The notes under the pieces are model-generated. The model was given only the letters and a program-made list of their open reading frames with translations, had not been told where the DNA came from and ran no database searches. From positions 5,055,001-5,119,000 of the forward strand of contig CP001769.1 in the NCBI GenBank assembly GCA_000024525.1: DNA of 64,000 bases. Reading direction: 5' to 3'. The stretch's first letter is position 1, and every line of letters starts with the position of its first letter. This stretch comes from Spirosoma linguale DSM 74. GTDB lineage: Bacteria > Bacteroidota > Bacteroidia > Cytophagales > Spirosomataceae. The position numbers and the translations under genes were made by a program. Of the stretch, positions 37,701 through 46,208 are shown piece by piece.

Positions 37701-37907
37701 TTTTCCACTGGGTACCGTAAGACTATAAATACCACTGGCATCCGTCGTTGTCCCTTTCGTCGATCCTTTTACTACCACCGAAACACCGGGTAAAGCGGAC
37801 CCATCCTCTGCCGACGTAACCTTGCCGACTACTCTCCGTTCCTGAGCCCACGCTGTAGACCAGATTGAGCCTATGAACAGCAAACTCAATATTAGAATTC
37901 TACTCAT
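34716..37907 (-). CDS. SusC/RagA-family TonB-dependent transporter (pair 4)
   Basis: The protein has 1063 residues. A signal peptide ends at AWAQ. The regulatory-like domain reads GVSVVVKGSTKGTTTDASG. The TonB-box-like LSEVVVTGVG and plug LLRGINTINRGTSPIVLMDG are present. The usual AxYGxRAANG motif is GTLYGAQGANGVIQLFSKRG here, marking a different branch from pairs 1-3. The barrel ends in QVSLNFGF. A -7-like TAGTTTTG lies at 37948-37955 on the minus strand, but the TTG partner is too close, so I do not call the promoter. Confidence 0.92.
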   Translation of the reverse strand: MSRILILSLLFIGSIWSTAWAQERRVVGKVTSAEDGSALPGVSVVVKGSTKGTTTDASGIYSLTVPSGKGTILVYSFVGVTTQEVKLGSESEVNVSLVSDSRQLSEVVVTGVGVATSKTKLGIAVESVSAKDLPAAPTASIDQALVGKIAGAQIVSANGTPGSKANILLRGINTINRGTSPIVLMDGVQVGSTDINSLDLSTIERVEVIQGAAAGTLYGAQGANGVIQLFSKRGKDGPAQISFSNSYASNTYINKGGVAQADKHAFVTDASNNVIGVSGKPLAFDPATSTWSENVQYNALDVNSQANKPYDQNLKFYDYYKMFFRPSETINNSLNISGGSGKADYSITASNSYQSTILKNNGAFNRSNLVSNIGMTLAKNLTLRSISQLVYTKNTINTYDRAVWYDINNTRPFDNYDYVDPDGNYAAYFGSASGVNGYNPNYRLQYRNHVDNKVDVIQSVELDYKPIKYLDLNARYGLNYTQEGERYTYGNQTLNRNIIANGAGYATSLNASDAKGEISTYDYKTVFQNFLASAFIKTDFQEDFKLNIPIRTSTQISFDYRKNNYKEFDTYALGVPTYNPYTAAQASTYRVSLDNSTPFVTYGYLINQHIEYGELLGVTAGFRSDYSSAFGRGSTPFTFPHADGYIRPSSLTFWQNSALGTYVPEFKLRAAYGQAGIQPKPFDRYVTLGTRTFGANNVFYNTVTQSNPDLGVEVSKELELGTDFTIKGGNGDWLRKLNFSFSYWDRSTDNAIYNVNSAPSTGIGTVKDNAFSLSSKGTQFSLNATVYRGRSFTWNFTTNFGHQSSQIDAVKGNQQIVVTSSAGSTNYVLKAGQKIGQLFGFLAIHSLDQVLPDGKPAIAESAKANYEVASNGYVVNKTTKQPLFSSAQYSFGDPNPTFVSSFINDISFRDIVTLNFQFDWTQGSHIYNQTKEWMYRDGIHKDYTNPITINGQTGAWTAFYRGVYQAGANNGTKDYFYEDASFVRLRNVALGVELTKLIKLPMRRLQVVFSGRNVLTFTKYTGFDPEVSSGQTTGNESSAWDRGTDHNTTPNNRSYQVSLNFGF

Positions 37908-38457
37908 TTAGATGTTGTTTGTTAGGTTAAAAAGAAGTTCCTAACCACAAAACTAATATTAAAATAATTCAATAAGAAATTAGGAACAGTTGATCAAAAT
38001 TAATTTAAAGTATGCTATCAACTCCATAAAACGAAATTATATTTTGCTAATTGTTAACATAAAAGATAATCTTAATCGTCTTCGTTATTACTTTTTTATC
38101 AAAATCGAAACAATATGTATATGAGTAATTCTAACATACCTTAACCATATACTTAAATATTATAACGTTTACTTTTTAAAGTGCTAAAATCTTCACAGAA
38201 ATACATAACTCTACCAATAATGATCTTCACTATTTTATGCAATTTTTTAATCTCGTTTTAACTATTTGTTAGGTTTATATGTGCATGAGCGTATTCTTGA
38301 AATTATACATTTTTCAGGAACACTATTCCAGGTAGAGAAGATCACTATTTGATACGTAAATGGGGTATTTGTATGCGTTGTGGATCGGCAGCCAGACTGA
38401 TAGCTGACTCATTTATAATGAGTATATTGCCTTTAATTTGTAGATAAACAGACGGGT
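37908..38457. other. Divergent intergenic region, strongly A+T-rich
   Basis: 550 bp without a supported gene, between SusC pair 4 and the redoxin gene. It must hold both divergent promoters. I saw no hairpin or repeat of note. Confidence 0.5.
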
Positions 38458-39072
38458 ATGGGTCATTTAAACCAGTCGGTAAAGGGCTTGAATTCGTTTT
38501 ACAGCCGCTGGATTTATCAGGTTATCCAACCTGGTGTATTCGCACGAATATCACGTGGAAAGGGCGACTGGAAGTTTAAAGGGCTGCCAGTGATAGGATT
38601 GGCTCTTCTGCTGTTTGTCCAGTTAAAGCCTGCTTCATCAGGACTGACGGTTTATGCCTTTCTTAGCACTGAGTGCCCCATTAGTCAGCAGTACGTTCGG
38701 ACATTGGAAAAACTGCACCAGCGGTATAGCCCAGTTGGGGTTCGATTTATAGCCATGTTTCCGCTGTCCACTGATTCGCCCCAACGGATCAGGCAATTCC
38801 GCTCTGAATATGGCCTTCCTTTTACTGGCCGCCCGGATGTTGGCGCGCAACTGGCCCGACAATTCCGTGTACGTACCACGCCCGAAGTAGTAGTTATGCA
38901 GGCAAATGGCATCGTACGATACCAGGGCGCTATCGACGATTGGTATATTTCGCTGGGCAAGCACCGCCCCCAGGTGACGAACGCTTATCTTCAGCAAGCT
39001 CTGGACGCGCTGCTGGCCAATCAGGCCGTTACACCGGCCCGAACAGAGGCTATTGGCTGTTTATTGAACTAA
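38458..39072 (+). CDS. Membrane-anchored redoxin (thioredoxin-fold) protein
   Basis: The protein has 204 residues. A basic N-terminus of about 40 residues, a hydrophobic helix (GLPVIGLALLLFVQL) and then a thioredoxin fold follow. The active segment is STECPISQQY with one reactive cysteine, like peroxiredoxin-type redoxins, and the cis-proline is in RTTPEVVVM. The end carries GAIDDWYISLGKHRPQV and TEAIGC. This tail is typical of redoxins that occur next to copper-monooxygenase-like proteins, and such a gene is next door (39081). It probably reduces or repairs a periplasmic metalloprotein. The start codon is uncertain, since the long N-terminus before the helix is unusual. Confidence 0.72.
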   Translation: MGHLNQSVKGLNSFYSRWIYQVIQPGVFARISRGKGDWKFKGLPVIGLALLLFVQLKPASSGLTVYAFLSTECPISQQYVRTLEKLHQRYSPVGVRFIAMFPLSTDSPQRIRQFRSEYGLPFTGRPDVGAQLARQFRVRTTPEVVVMQANGIVRYQGAIDDWYISLGKHRPQVTNAYLQQALDALLANQAVTPARTEAIGCLLN

Positions 39073-39080
39073 CGAAGTTG

Positions 39081-40334
39081 CTACTTTATGTAATAGAAGA
39101 CCAGATTCATCATTTCATCGGTCGAGTTCCAGCCGTAGCCCACCGTTCGGGCAGGCCGGTTTGGATTGAGGGGGTTTTGGTCTGTGTTGTCGTAACTGGC
39201 TTCGGCAATGATAGTAGCCCCTTTAGGCAACACAAGCGGGGTTTGAAAGAAGTAAGACAGTTGCCAGTTATAATCCCAGGCATCAATCTTTATGAGATTG
39301 ATCACATCCCCATCGGGGGTAATGGCAAACGCCCGAACCGATTTCCCCAATCGATGCATGTGGGGTAAAACGGATAGAAGGCGGACTGTATCGCGTAGCG
39401 GGCCGTAGTTCATAAAAAACGTCGGCTTTGTATTGGCAGGCAGTTGAAAGGGTTGATTGGTCACATTATTCTCCGTAAGGGTAAGTGTTTTCACGACCCG
39501 TTCCACTGGTTTTCGGGCAAAATACAACCTCACTTCAGACTGGTCCTGATCGGCCTTTGCCGACGGAGCATAGTGTATATTAAGAATAAGGTCGCTACCC
39601 GCCCGAATTCGCTTGGCCGCTCCCTCCGGGAATGTTACCCGGTCATTACCCGGCACCCATCCATACAGAAACTCATCGGCCAGCGGTGTTTTCTGAAATT
39701 CCCGCAGTCGGGGGTCCTCTTCACTTATGCCGTCAATACCGGCCATCGTGCCCGTAGAGTCGATCATAAGCCGACTGTGGTGGAGTAACTTACGGTTACC
39801 AGGTACAAACTCAACGGCTTCGACCCATATGTCCTGCGTTAAGCCCATGGGTACGTGGAAATACCGAAAGTCCTCCTGCACGTCGCCCTTAATATTGTAA
39901 GGCTTCATACGCAGCACAAGGTCCGGCGTTCGGGCATTGCGTTCGGATTGGATCGCACCTCCTTTCGCCCCCACCCTATTATCCTTTCCCCGTACCTCTT
40001 TACCTTGTACCATCCCCCCCTGCACCCAGGCCTGAATGGTATTGATTTCGGCTTCTGACAGCCCCCGCTCGTTCGCATAATGCTGAAACTGCCGGTCGGC
40101 TGGAAAAGGCGGCATGTATCGAATCTGGGTGACTTTGGCAATAAATTTACCTCGTTTGGCTACGTCTTCGTAGGTCAGCAGGCTAAACGGCCCTAAACCG
40201 CCCGGGTGATGGCAGGGAGCACAATGATGAGCCAGAATGGGCTGAATATCGGCCGTATAAGTGGGCGTCTGCGCCAACAGCACAGGAGTCGCCAGCAGCA
40301 AAAGTAATAAAATTCCAATTGGCTCCTTTTTCAT
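39081..40334 (-). CDS. Secreted monohaem cytochrome fused to a copper type II monooxygenase-like domain
   Basis: The protein has 417 residues with a signal peptide (LLLLLLATPVLLAQ). Near residue 33-43 the sequence HHCAPCHHPGG supplies a CxxCH haem-binding site with PFSLLTYEDV after it, the usual start of this group. The C-terminal two thirds contain HHSRLMID, LNIHYAPS and LPHMHRLGKSV, the His-rich copper sites of ascorbate-dependent type II monooxygenases. An electron-transfer or oxidation role in the periplasm is likely. It converges with the redoxin, 8 bp apart. It was probably downstream of the fifth SusC/SusD operon before the island inserted. Confidence 0.8.
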   Translation of the reverse strand: MKKEPIGILLLLLLATPVLLAQTPTYTADIQPILAHHCAPCHHPGGLGPFSLLTYEDVAKRGKFIAKVTQIRYMPPFPADRQFQHYANERGLSEAEINTIQAWVQGGMVQGKEVRGKDNRVGAKGGAIQSERNARTPDLVLRMKPYNIKGDVQEDFRYFHVPMGLTQDIWVEAVEFVPGNRKLLHHSRLMIDSTGTMAGIDGISEEDPRLREFQKTPLADEFLYGWVPGNDRVTFPEGAAKRIRAGSDLILNIHYAPSAKADQDQSEVRLYFARKPVERVVKTLTLTENNVTNQPFQLPANTKPTFFMNYGPLRDTVRLLSVLPHMHRLGKSVRAFAITPDGDVINLIKIDAWDYNWQLSYFFQTPLVLPKGATIIAEASYDNTDQNPLNPNRPARTVGYGWNSTDEMMNLVFYYIK

Positions 40335-40354
40335 TGTAGCCGAATATATAAAAA

Positions 40355-40382
40355 TAGCAGCAACGGATTCCCGTTGCTGCTA
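40355..40382 (-). terminator. Terminator after the truncated repeat copy
   Basis: Arms TAGCAGCAACGG (40355-40366) and CCGTTGCTGCTA (40371-40382) are perfect 12-bp complements with a 4-base loop and a T-run on the minus strand. A similar but diverged hairpin lies in the same place after the full gene (54891-54914). Confidence 0.8.
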
Positions 40383-40403
40383 GCCAACAAATAAATAATA
40401 CAA

Positions 40404-40845
40404 TTACCGCACCGTGAAATTCAGGCGGCAGTTGGAGTTAGCCTGTGATACCGGCGTTGGATCGAGGCAGATACTGTCTTCGTTCCACACTTTAAACACC
40501 AGGCCATCGGTGGTGGTAAGCTCCCAGGTAATTACAAACGCATCGGCATTGGCAACCGTTTTACCGCCTACCACCTGTGCACCTTGCAGACGGGCACCGG
40601 CCGGACGAGGCCGCGCCGGGTTTTCGAACACCTTTACCGCATTTACCTTGTCGTACTTAACGGTTGCATCCTTATAGAGGGCATAGATATCAGCAGGAGC
40701 AAGGCTAAACGCATTCCACTGGCGGTTAGCCGTTGGTGCATCAATCGTTTTCACTACTTTTCCGCCACCACCCAGCGATACTGTCTTTGGGTTTCCGTCG
40801 GGGTCAGTGTACGACTCGATCATGTCTACCTTGATAACTATCTTA
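40404..40845 (-). pseudogene. 3' fragment of the SusC/SusD-operon lipoprotein gene (left direct repeat)
   Basis: This 442-bp segment equals codons of the C-terminal two thirds of the gene at 54939-55631. I read one mismatch in 442 bp, in the region of 40734. It lacks the lipobox and N-terminus. An accidental frame continues to 40862 (MCEILT) but has no signal peptide. It is therefore a truncated copy that bounds the left side of the lanthipeptide island, not an expressed protein. Confidence 0.85.
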
Positions 40846-41121
40846 GTAAGGATTTCACACATATTGAATACCTCATTTTAGCTTACAAAGTAAATTAAAC
40901 TTACAAGGACATTTTTCATTTTACTAAACTTATCACAATAAATTTTTATCAAGATATATTATCATATAAAAATTAGTAAAAAAGATTAATTGAATGGCTT
41001 AAATTAATATTACTATGATTAATCACCTGACTAAATCTTTTTTACGCGTAAGGGTATAGATGTAAAAAAAGTATGTATTTTGCAGTGATAATTATTTTTC
41101 CACTATCACAACACTTTTTTT

Positions 41122-41406
41122 ATGAAAATGCTTAAACTCAGTGACCTCAAAGTACAAAGTTTCGTAACACAACTAAACGATTCTAATGAAGGAAATCGTT
41201 TGTGGGGTGGAAATACAGAACAGAATATGTGTACCGGTACAGATACATACACTAAGGACACCCACTGCAATTCTGCCCCAGGCTCTACTAATTGTCCACC
41301 AGCCATGTCCTATAACTGCACTTATGGCGTAAATCGTTGTACAGACGAGGGAATCAATTGTACGCTTTATTACTGTGAACAAAGTGCTACCCCCCCCTGC
41401 TACTAA
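41122..41406 (+). CDS. lanA: Lanthipeptide precursor with eight cysteines
   Basis: The product has 94 residues. The leader contains LKLSDLKVQSFVT (residues 4-16), the kind of L-x-L-x-x-L-x-V-x-SFVT box known from Bacteroidota class I lanthipeptide precursors. It ends in a double-glycine site LWGG (27-30), suited to the C39 peptidase of the exporter at 44028. The core would be residues 31-94 and holds Cys 37, 49, 58, 66, 73, 80, 85 and 93, with fifteen Ser/Thr. Each Cys has a Ser or Thr between it and the previous Cys, so eight non-overlapping rings are possible. The final TPPC resembles the T-P-G-C ring B type of nisin-like peptides. The upstream region 40846-41121 is A+T-rich; no clear promoter is assigned. 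Cleavage and ring pattern are inference. Confidence 0.85.
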   Translation: MKMLKLSDLKVQSFVTQLNDSNEGNRLWGGNTEQNMCTGTDTYTKDTHCNSAPGSTNCPPAMSYNCTYGVNRCTDEGINCTLYYCEQSATPPCY

Positions 41407-41938
41407 TTTGTGATATCCGATTATGTATTCAATAATGATGGATACCCAATCGGGTTTTCATCATTCAAAATAGGGATGAGCAATCAACTGATCATTTTTC
41501 GTTCCTATTTTGAATGATAAAACTATAAATAGTTTGCCTTTATGTATGGCTAAGATGATGTTGGGCATGGATACATTTGCGCATACTGTAGAAATAAATA
41601 TTGGTATTATTGGGAACAGATCAGATTCAAGTTAGTCAGTATATAAACAACTCTTTATGCAGGGTCGCCATCACTAATTTGTTTATATTACTCTTATTAA
41701 TCATTTCAAATAAAGTCTAAGTTATTATTAAAAACTTAGACGCAAAAATACATAGTGTTCGCCCAACAAAAAAGCGTTTCCTACTCGCACCATTTACTTT
41801 TGTATACCAGTCATGAATCATACGCCTTTATCAACCACCATTTTCTAGGTATCAACGCAGATAGGCTACCAACGGTTTATCAATATATAATTTAACAATT
41901 TCACTAAAAATCTTTTCTCGGGATTATATCTCTATCAT
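41407..41938. other. A+T-rich leader between lanA and lanC with two exclusive hairpins
   Basis: 532 bp with no supported gene. Two hairpins share bases: 41434-41446 with 41453-41465 (AATGATG/CATCATT and a CCC/GGG core), and 41460-41474 with 41504-41518 (15 bp perfect, ATCATTCAAAATAGG). Because 41460-41465 is used by both, only one can form at a time. They lie just past lanA and could lower or switch read-through into lanC. No T-run follows, so a classic terminator is not shown. A weak -7-like TACTTTTG is at 41795-41802. Confidence 0.5.
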
Positions 41939-43924
41939 ATGGTTTTTAAAAAAGTTAATACCTTATTACAACCTGAAGATGCATCAATTTTCTTATCAGA
42001 AGCAATATCAATTGGAACGTGGACTATTGAACAAGCGAAACGGTCTGAGCAAGGTATCTTCTGGACGATGTACTATAATGATGATGACTTAATCTCAGAA
42101 GCGGCAACAACGCATTTATACAGTGGAACTGCGGGAGTTATTCATTTCTTAATGGAATTATATCTAGTTACTAACGACCCTAATCTTGAAGAATATATTC
42201 ATGGTGGCTTAAGATGGTTAATCCATCATTCCAAATCGAGTGGTCTTGATTCATATAGCATGTTTACAGGACGCTTATCTGTGGCACTATGCTTTTTGCG
42301 TGCAGCATCACAATTCAACAATCCCAATTATCTTAATTTTGCATATTCTTCCCTAGAATCTGTGGAAAGTTTTCTAACGAGTTCGACAAACGATTTAATT
42401 AATGGTATATCGGGTTGCTTACTTGGCTTAGTACATTTTTATCACCATACAAAAGATGAATCAATTTTACCATTAGTATTCAAGTTTATTGACAGACTTC
42501 TTCAAAACTGCCGATTTCTTAGAGATAGTGTATATTGGGATTTAACAAAAGACCATACTCAACCATTGTGTGGTTTTTCTCACGGTCTTGCAGGAATTGG
42601 ATTTTGTCTTCTTGAAGTAGGGCACTATTTTAATTTACCATTTCTTACTGATTTGGCCCAAAAAACTTACCAAGCTGAGAACTATCATTTTCAACCTCAC
42701 AAATTGAACTGGCCTGATTTTCGAAAAGGCAGTTATTCAAAAAAGGATGAAAATGAATTTCGCCGTTCCCTAATCAACAAAGACTTATATCCATTTATTA
42801 AGGAAAAGTTTATGTTTGCATGGTGTCACGGCGCCCCCGGTATCGGGTTGTCAAGGCTTCGAGCCCATCAGATTACTGGCAACAAAACTTGGTTAAACGA
42901 TTTAGAAATGGCTATCACGTCTACTAGTCATGATTTAGATAATACCGGTATAAATTCCTATTGCTTATGTCACGGAGGTGCAGGCAATGCCGACCTGTTG
43001 ATCGAGGCATTTTTATATACTAACAAACAAGACTATTTTGAGGCCGCGCTTAAGGTTGGTAAAAAAGCGCTTCAACAAAAAGAGCAACTAGGGTATTACC
43101 GCCCTGGTTCTTTAACTGACAAGCCTGATGCTGCTCTTTTCACCGGTACATCTGGGGTTGGCCTTTTCTACTTGCGCTTGCTATTCCCATCGAGCATCCA
43201 CTCTGTTTTATATCCAGTATTACCTAAGCCTGAAATGCAATTTCACCTTAATAATAACCTATGGAGTGAAAAAAAAGCATCTTTCAATCTAGTTAAAGCT
43301 TCTTTTAGTAATGCAACGAATTATTTAAATTACAAGGGCATCAATGAAATTGGTCTTCCGATTGAATCAATTCTTGGAATTAATTTTCTTTCAAAAACCA
43401 CCCTTAAACATCATCTCATCTGGATACGATTAAAGTTATTCAAAAAAGACTATAAAAAATATGTATCTCTGCTAAAGCTAGACATAAAACTATTCAGATC
43501 CAGGCTAAGTTTCGAGTCAAACAATGTACTTTCCTATACAAAGTATAGATATCGCCTTGAACAGTCGCAATATCTTTTGTCAAAAGTTGAAAATCACATC
43601 AACACTTTCTTTAAACTTACCGCAGATGCCTCTTTAGTACAGAATTTGACAGAGCTAAATGAAATCCAATATTTTCTTGTTTACTATAATCCTTACATTA
43701 ACTCAACTTATTCAGTTATTAAAATTTCATCCCTCTCAAATGCCATTTTGACCTATTTGTTGACTAGTAATACACTTACATCGACTGTTAGATACGTAGA
43801 TGAACTTTTGGAAGATAATCATGACATTAGCCTTTTGCAAATTTCTGAGTTAGTTAGAAATCAACTTTGGGAATTTATTAAAATGGGGCTTCTCGAGGAG
43901 TCATCAACAGTAAATTCACAATAA
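41939..43924 (+). CDS. lanC: LanC-type lanthionine cyclase with long C-terminal extension
   Basis: The protein has 661 residues. Usual LanC proteins have about 400-430. The first 430 show the LanC barrel repeats (YSGTAGVIHFL, GFSHGLAGIG, WCHGAPGIGL, LCHGGAGNADL, TGTSGVGLF). The zinc ligands are Cys296, Cys344 and His345, and His215 matches the catalytic histidine. It closes thioether rings by adding Cys to dehydrated Ser/Thr. The extra 230 residues are Lys-rich in the middle, and the last 80 or so look like beta strands followed by a winged helix (LSNAILTYLLTS ... IKMGLLEE). This is like a PqqD/RRE-type leader-binding domain; that part is inference. There is no dehydratase domain, so it is not a LanM. 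Confidence 0.85.
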   Translation: MVFKKVNTLLQPEDASIFLSEAISIGTWTIEQAKRSEQGIFWTMYYNDDDLISEAATTHLYSGTAGVIHFLMELYLVTNDPNLEEYIHGGLRWLIHHSKSSGLDSYSMFTGRLSVALCFLRAASQFNNPNYLNFAYSSLESVESFLTSSTNDLINGISGCLLGLVHFYHHTKDESILPLVFKFIDRLLQNCRFLRDSVYWDLTKDHTQPLCGFSHGLAGIGFCLLEVGHYFNLPFLTDLAQKTYQAENYHFQPHKLNWPDFRKGSYSKKDENEFRRSLINKDLYPFIKEKFMFAWCHGAPGIGLSRLRAHQITGNKTWLNDLEMAITSTSHDLDNTGINSYCLCHGGAGNADLLIEAFLYTNKQDYFEAALKVGKKALQQKEQLGYYRPGSLTDKPDAALFTGTSGVGLFYLRLLFPSSIHSVLYPVLPKPEMQFHLNNNLWSEKKASFNLVKASFSNATNYLNYKGINEIGLPIESILGINFLSKTTLKHHLIWIRLKLFKKDYKKYVSLLKLDIKLFRSRLSFESNNVLSYTKYRYRLEQSQYLLSKVENHINTFFKLTADASLVQNLTELNEIQYFLVYYNPYINSTYSVIKISSLSNAILTYLLTSNTLTSTVRYVDELLEDNHDISLLQISELVRNQLWEFIKMGLLEESSTVNSQ

Positions 43925-44027
43925 CTATATATATATTAACAGTATACCTCAATAATTTCAGGAACTTTGTCTATTAACTCTTAAAGGTTTATACTTAAAA
44001 AGAGTTGTGCGGGCAATCTTAAAATAC

Positions 44028-46208
44028 ATGAAAAGATTTCCTTTTATTAAGCAGTTGTATGAGATGGATTGTGGCCCTACCTCATTATTAATGATAGCCC
44101 AGTATTACGGAAAACGATTTACTCTTCACAAACTTAAAGAAAAAGCAGGGAACAATCGGGCCGGCGTTTCCATTAGCGGATTGGCTAATGCTGCTGAAAG
44201 TATTGGCTTTAAAACATTATCAGCTCGTTTACCCTTCGACAAGTTTCGGGAATTAGCGCCCCTTCCGGCTATTGCTTATTGGCAGGGAAGACACTTCTTG
44301 GTTGTTTATAAAACAGATCGAAAATTCATTTATGTTTCAGATCCTGCCCGCGGTCAACTACGTTATACCCACAATGAATTTAAAAGTGGGTGGGTAGAGC
44401 AGGGTGACATTGGAAGTGTATTATTTGTTGAGCCTACACCCGCTTTTTATCAATATGAAGAAGATAAAGTAACACAAGATTCGGGATGGGAATATATATT
44501 TAACTATATCAAGCCATTTAAAGGATATATTTTTCAATTGTTTTTAGGTATGCTGCTTGGCAGTCTACTGATGCTAGTATTTCCCTTCTTAACTCAGTCG
44601 ATTGTCGATGTAGGAATTAATACCAATAATATTGGATTTGTAAACCTGATACTATTAGCGCAGTTGATGCTTACTATCAGTCGAACGAGTGTTGAGTTTA
44701 TTAGAAGTTGGCTGTTATTACACATTAGTTCTCGGCTAAGCATCAATATCTTAGCCGATTTCCTCATTAAAATGATGAAACTTCCAATTTCATTTTTCGA
44801 CACCAAAATGACAGGAGACCTACTGCAACGGATTGGGGATCATCGTCGTATAGAATCATTTTTATCATCCCAAACGCTCAGCCTTATCTTTTCACTTTTC
44901 AATCTGCTCATCTTTAGTGCTATAATGATATACTACAACCTCACTATTTTTGGAGTTTTTGTAGCTGGTAGTATTATATATATGTTCTGGGTGTTATCGT
45001 TCATGAATCGACGGCGTAGACTTGACTTTCGTATGTTTGATCAGCAGTCGGCAGCACAGTCAAACATTATACAGCTGATTACGAGTATTAGCGAGATTAA
45101 ACAACAAAACAGTGAACGCGTTAAGCGTTGGGAGTGGGAGCATTTACAAGCTCGTCAGTTCCGCATCAATCTTTACAAATTATCTTTAAACCAAATACAA
45201 GATGCAGGGTCAATGCTAATTAATGAAACGAGAAATATTTTTATCACTTATTTAACTGTCCGTTCAGTTATGAATGGGGACATTACATTTGGAACAATGC
45301 TCTCAATTCAATATATCATCGGGCAGCTTAACGGGCCTATTTTAACGTTTATAGGCTTCATGCACTCGTTTCAGGATGCGCAAATTAGTTTAGAGCGTCT
45401 TCAGGAAATATATAAACAACCCGATGAAGAACCCGATCCTAGCTCAAAAATTACCCGTCTTCCTGCTGACCAGTCGCTATCTCTTGATAATATCTCATTT
45501 TCTTATCCAGGCATTCAACAGCCTGTAATAGAGAGCCTTAGCCTTTATATTCCAGCAGGTAAAACTACAGCAGTTGTTGGATCAAGTGGTAGCGGTAAAA
45601 CTACATTGATCAAACTATTACTTAAATATTACCCCCCCACAAGTGGTGAAATTAGGCTTGGTAATGTTAACCTAAATAGTGTCAGCATTCGTCTCTGGCG
45701 CGACCAATGTGGTGTTGTATTACAAGATGGTGTACTTTTTAGCGATACTATTGCGCGTAATATTGCTGTAGCAGATGATGAAATTGACTGGGAACGTCTT
45801 GAATATGCTTGTAAAACAGCTAATATCGCATCATTCATTGAAACATTACCACAAAGCTATCGTACCAAAATTGGTAGTGAAGGGCAAGGACTAAGTCAAG
45901 GCCAAAAACAGCGTATCCTACTTGCTCGTGTTGTGTATCGAAACCCCGCAATAGTTATTCTCGACGAAGCTACCAATGCCCTTGACGCGAATAATGAGCG
46001 TACAATCTTGGCGAATATGAACGAGTTTCTACACACCAAGACGGTAGTAGTAGTAGCACACCGACTTAGCACAGTTATTAATGCTGACCAAATTGTCGTA
46101 CTTAATCAGGGACGTATCCAAGAATGCGGAACCCACGACGAACTTATACTTAAACATGGTGCTTACTTTCAATTAGTCCGCAACCAATTATCACTAGGTA
46201 CAGATTAA
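44028..46208 (+). CDS. lanT: Peptidase-containing (C39) ABC exporter of the lanthipeptide
   Basis: ATG 44028 (MKRFPFIKQLYEMDCGP) is preferred to the GTG at 44007, because it places the peptidase motif at the usual distance. The protein has 726 residues. The N-terminal C39 peptidase has Gln9, catalytic Cys15 (DCGPTSL), His89 (GRHFLVV) and Asp105 (SDPARG). Six membrane helices follow (about 165-450), then the ATPase with Walker A beginning at Gly518 (GSSGSGKTT), signature LSQGQKQR and Walker B IVILDEATNAL. It should remove the leader after LWGG and pump the peptide into the periplasm, with the HlyD adaptor completing the route. It overlaps the convergent dehydratase gene by 4 bp at the stops. 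Confidence 0.92.
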   Translation: MKRFPFIKQLYEMDCGPTSLLMIAQYYGKRFTLHKLKEKAGNNRAGVSISGLANAAESIGFKTLSARLPFDKFRELAPLPAIAYWQGRHFLVVYKTDRKFIYVSDPARGQLRYTHNEFKSGWVEQGDIGSVLFVEPTPAFYQYEEDKVTQDSGWEYIFNYIKPFKGYIFQLFLGMLLGSLLMLVFPFLTQSIVDVGINTNNIGFVNLILLAQLMLTISRTSVEFIRSWLLLHISSRLSINILADFLIKMMKLPISFFDTKMTGDLLQRIGDHRRIESFLSSQTLSLIFSLFNLLIFSAIMIYYNLTIFGVFVAGSIIYMFWVLSFMNRRRRLDFRMFDQQSAAQSNIIQLITSISEIKQQNSERVKRWEWEHLQARQFRINLYKLSLNQIQDAGSMLINETRNIFITYLTVRSVMNGDITFGTMLSIQYIIGQLNGPILTFIGFMHSFQDAQISLERLQEIYKQPDEEPDPSSKITRLPADQSLSLDNISFSYPGIQQPVIESLSLYIPAGKTTAVVGSSGSGKTTLIKLLLKYYPPTSGEIRLGNVNLNSVSIRLWRDQCGVVLQDGVLFSDTIARNIAVADDEIDWERLEYACKTANIASFIETLPQSYRTKIGSEGQGLSQGQKQRILLARVVYRNPAIVILDEATNALDANNERTILANMNEFLHTKTVVVVAHRLSTVINADQIVVLNQGRIQECGTHDELILKHGAYFQLVRNQLSLGTD

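Noticed and set aside
40404..40862. Independent 152-residue gene
   Set aside because: It is a 3' copy of the gene at 54939 without signal peptide. The first residues come from unrelated island DNA.
41106..41382. Antisense ORFs over the lanthipeptide precursor
   Set aside because: The plus frame has a leader motif, a GG site and a Cys/Ser/Thr-rich core. The antisense frames have no such features.
41939..43924. LanM-type bifunctional synthetase
   Set aside because: The N-terminus is already the LanC barrel and there is no dehydratase domain. A separate dehydratase is encoded nearby.
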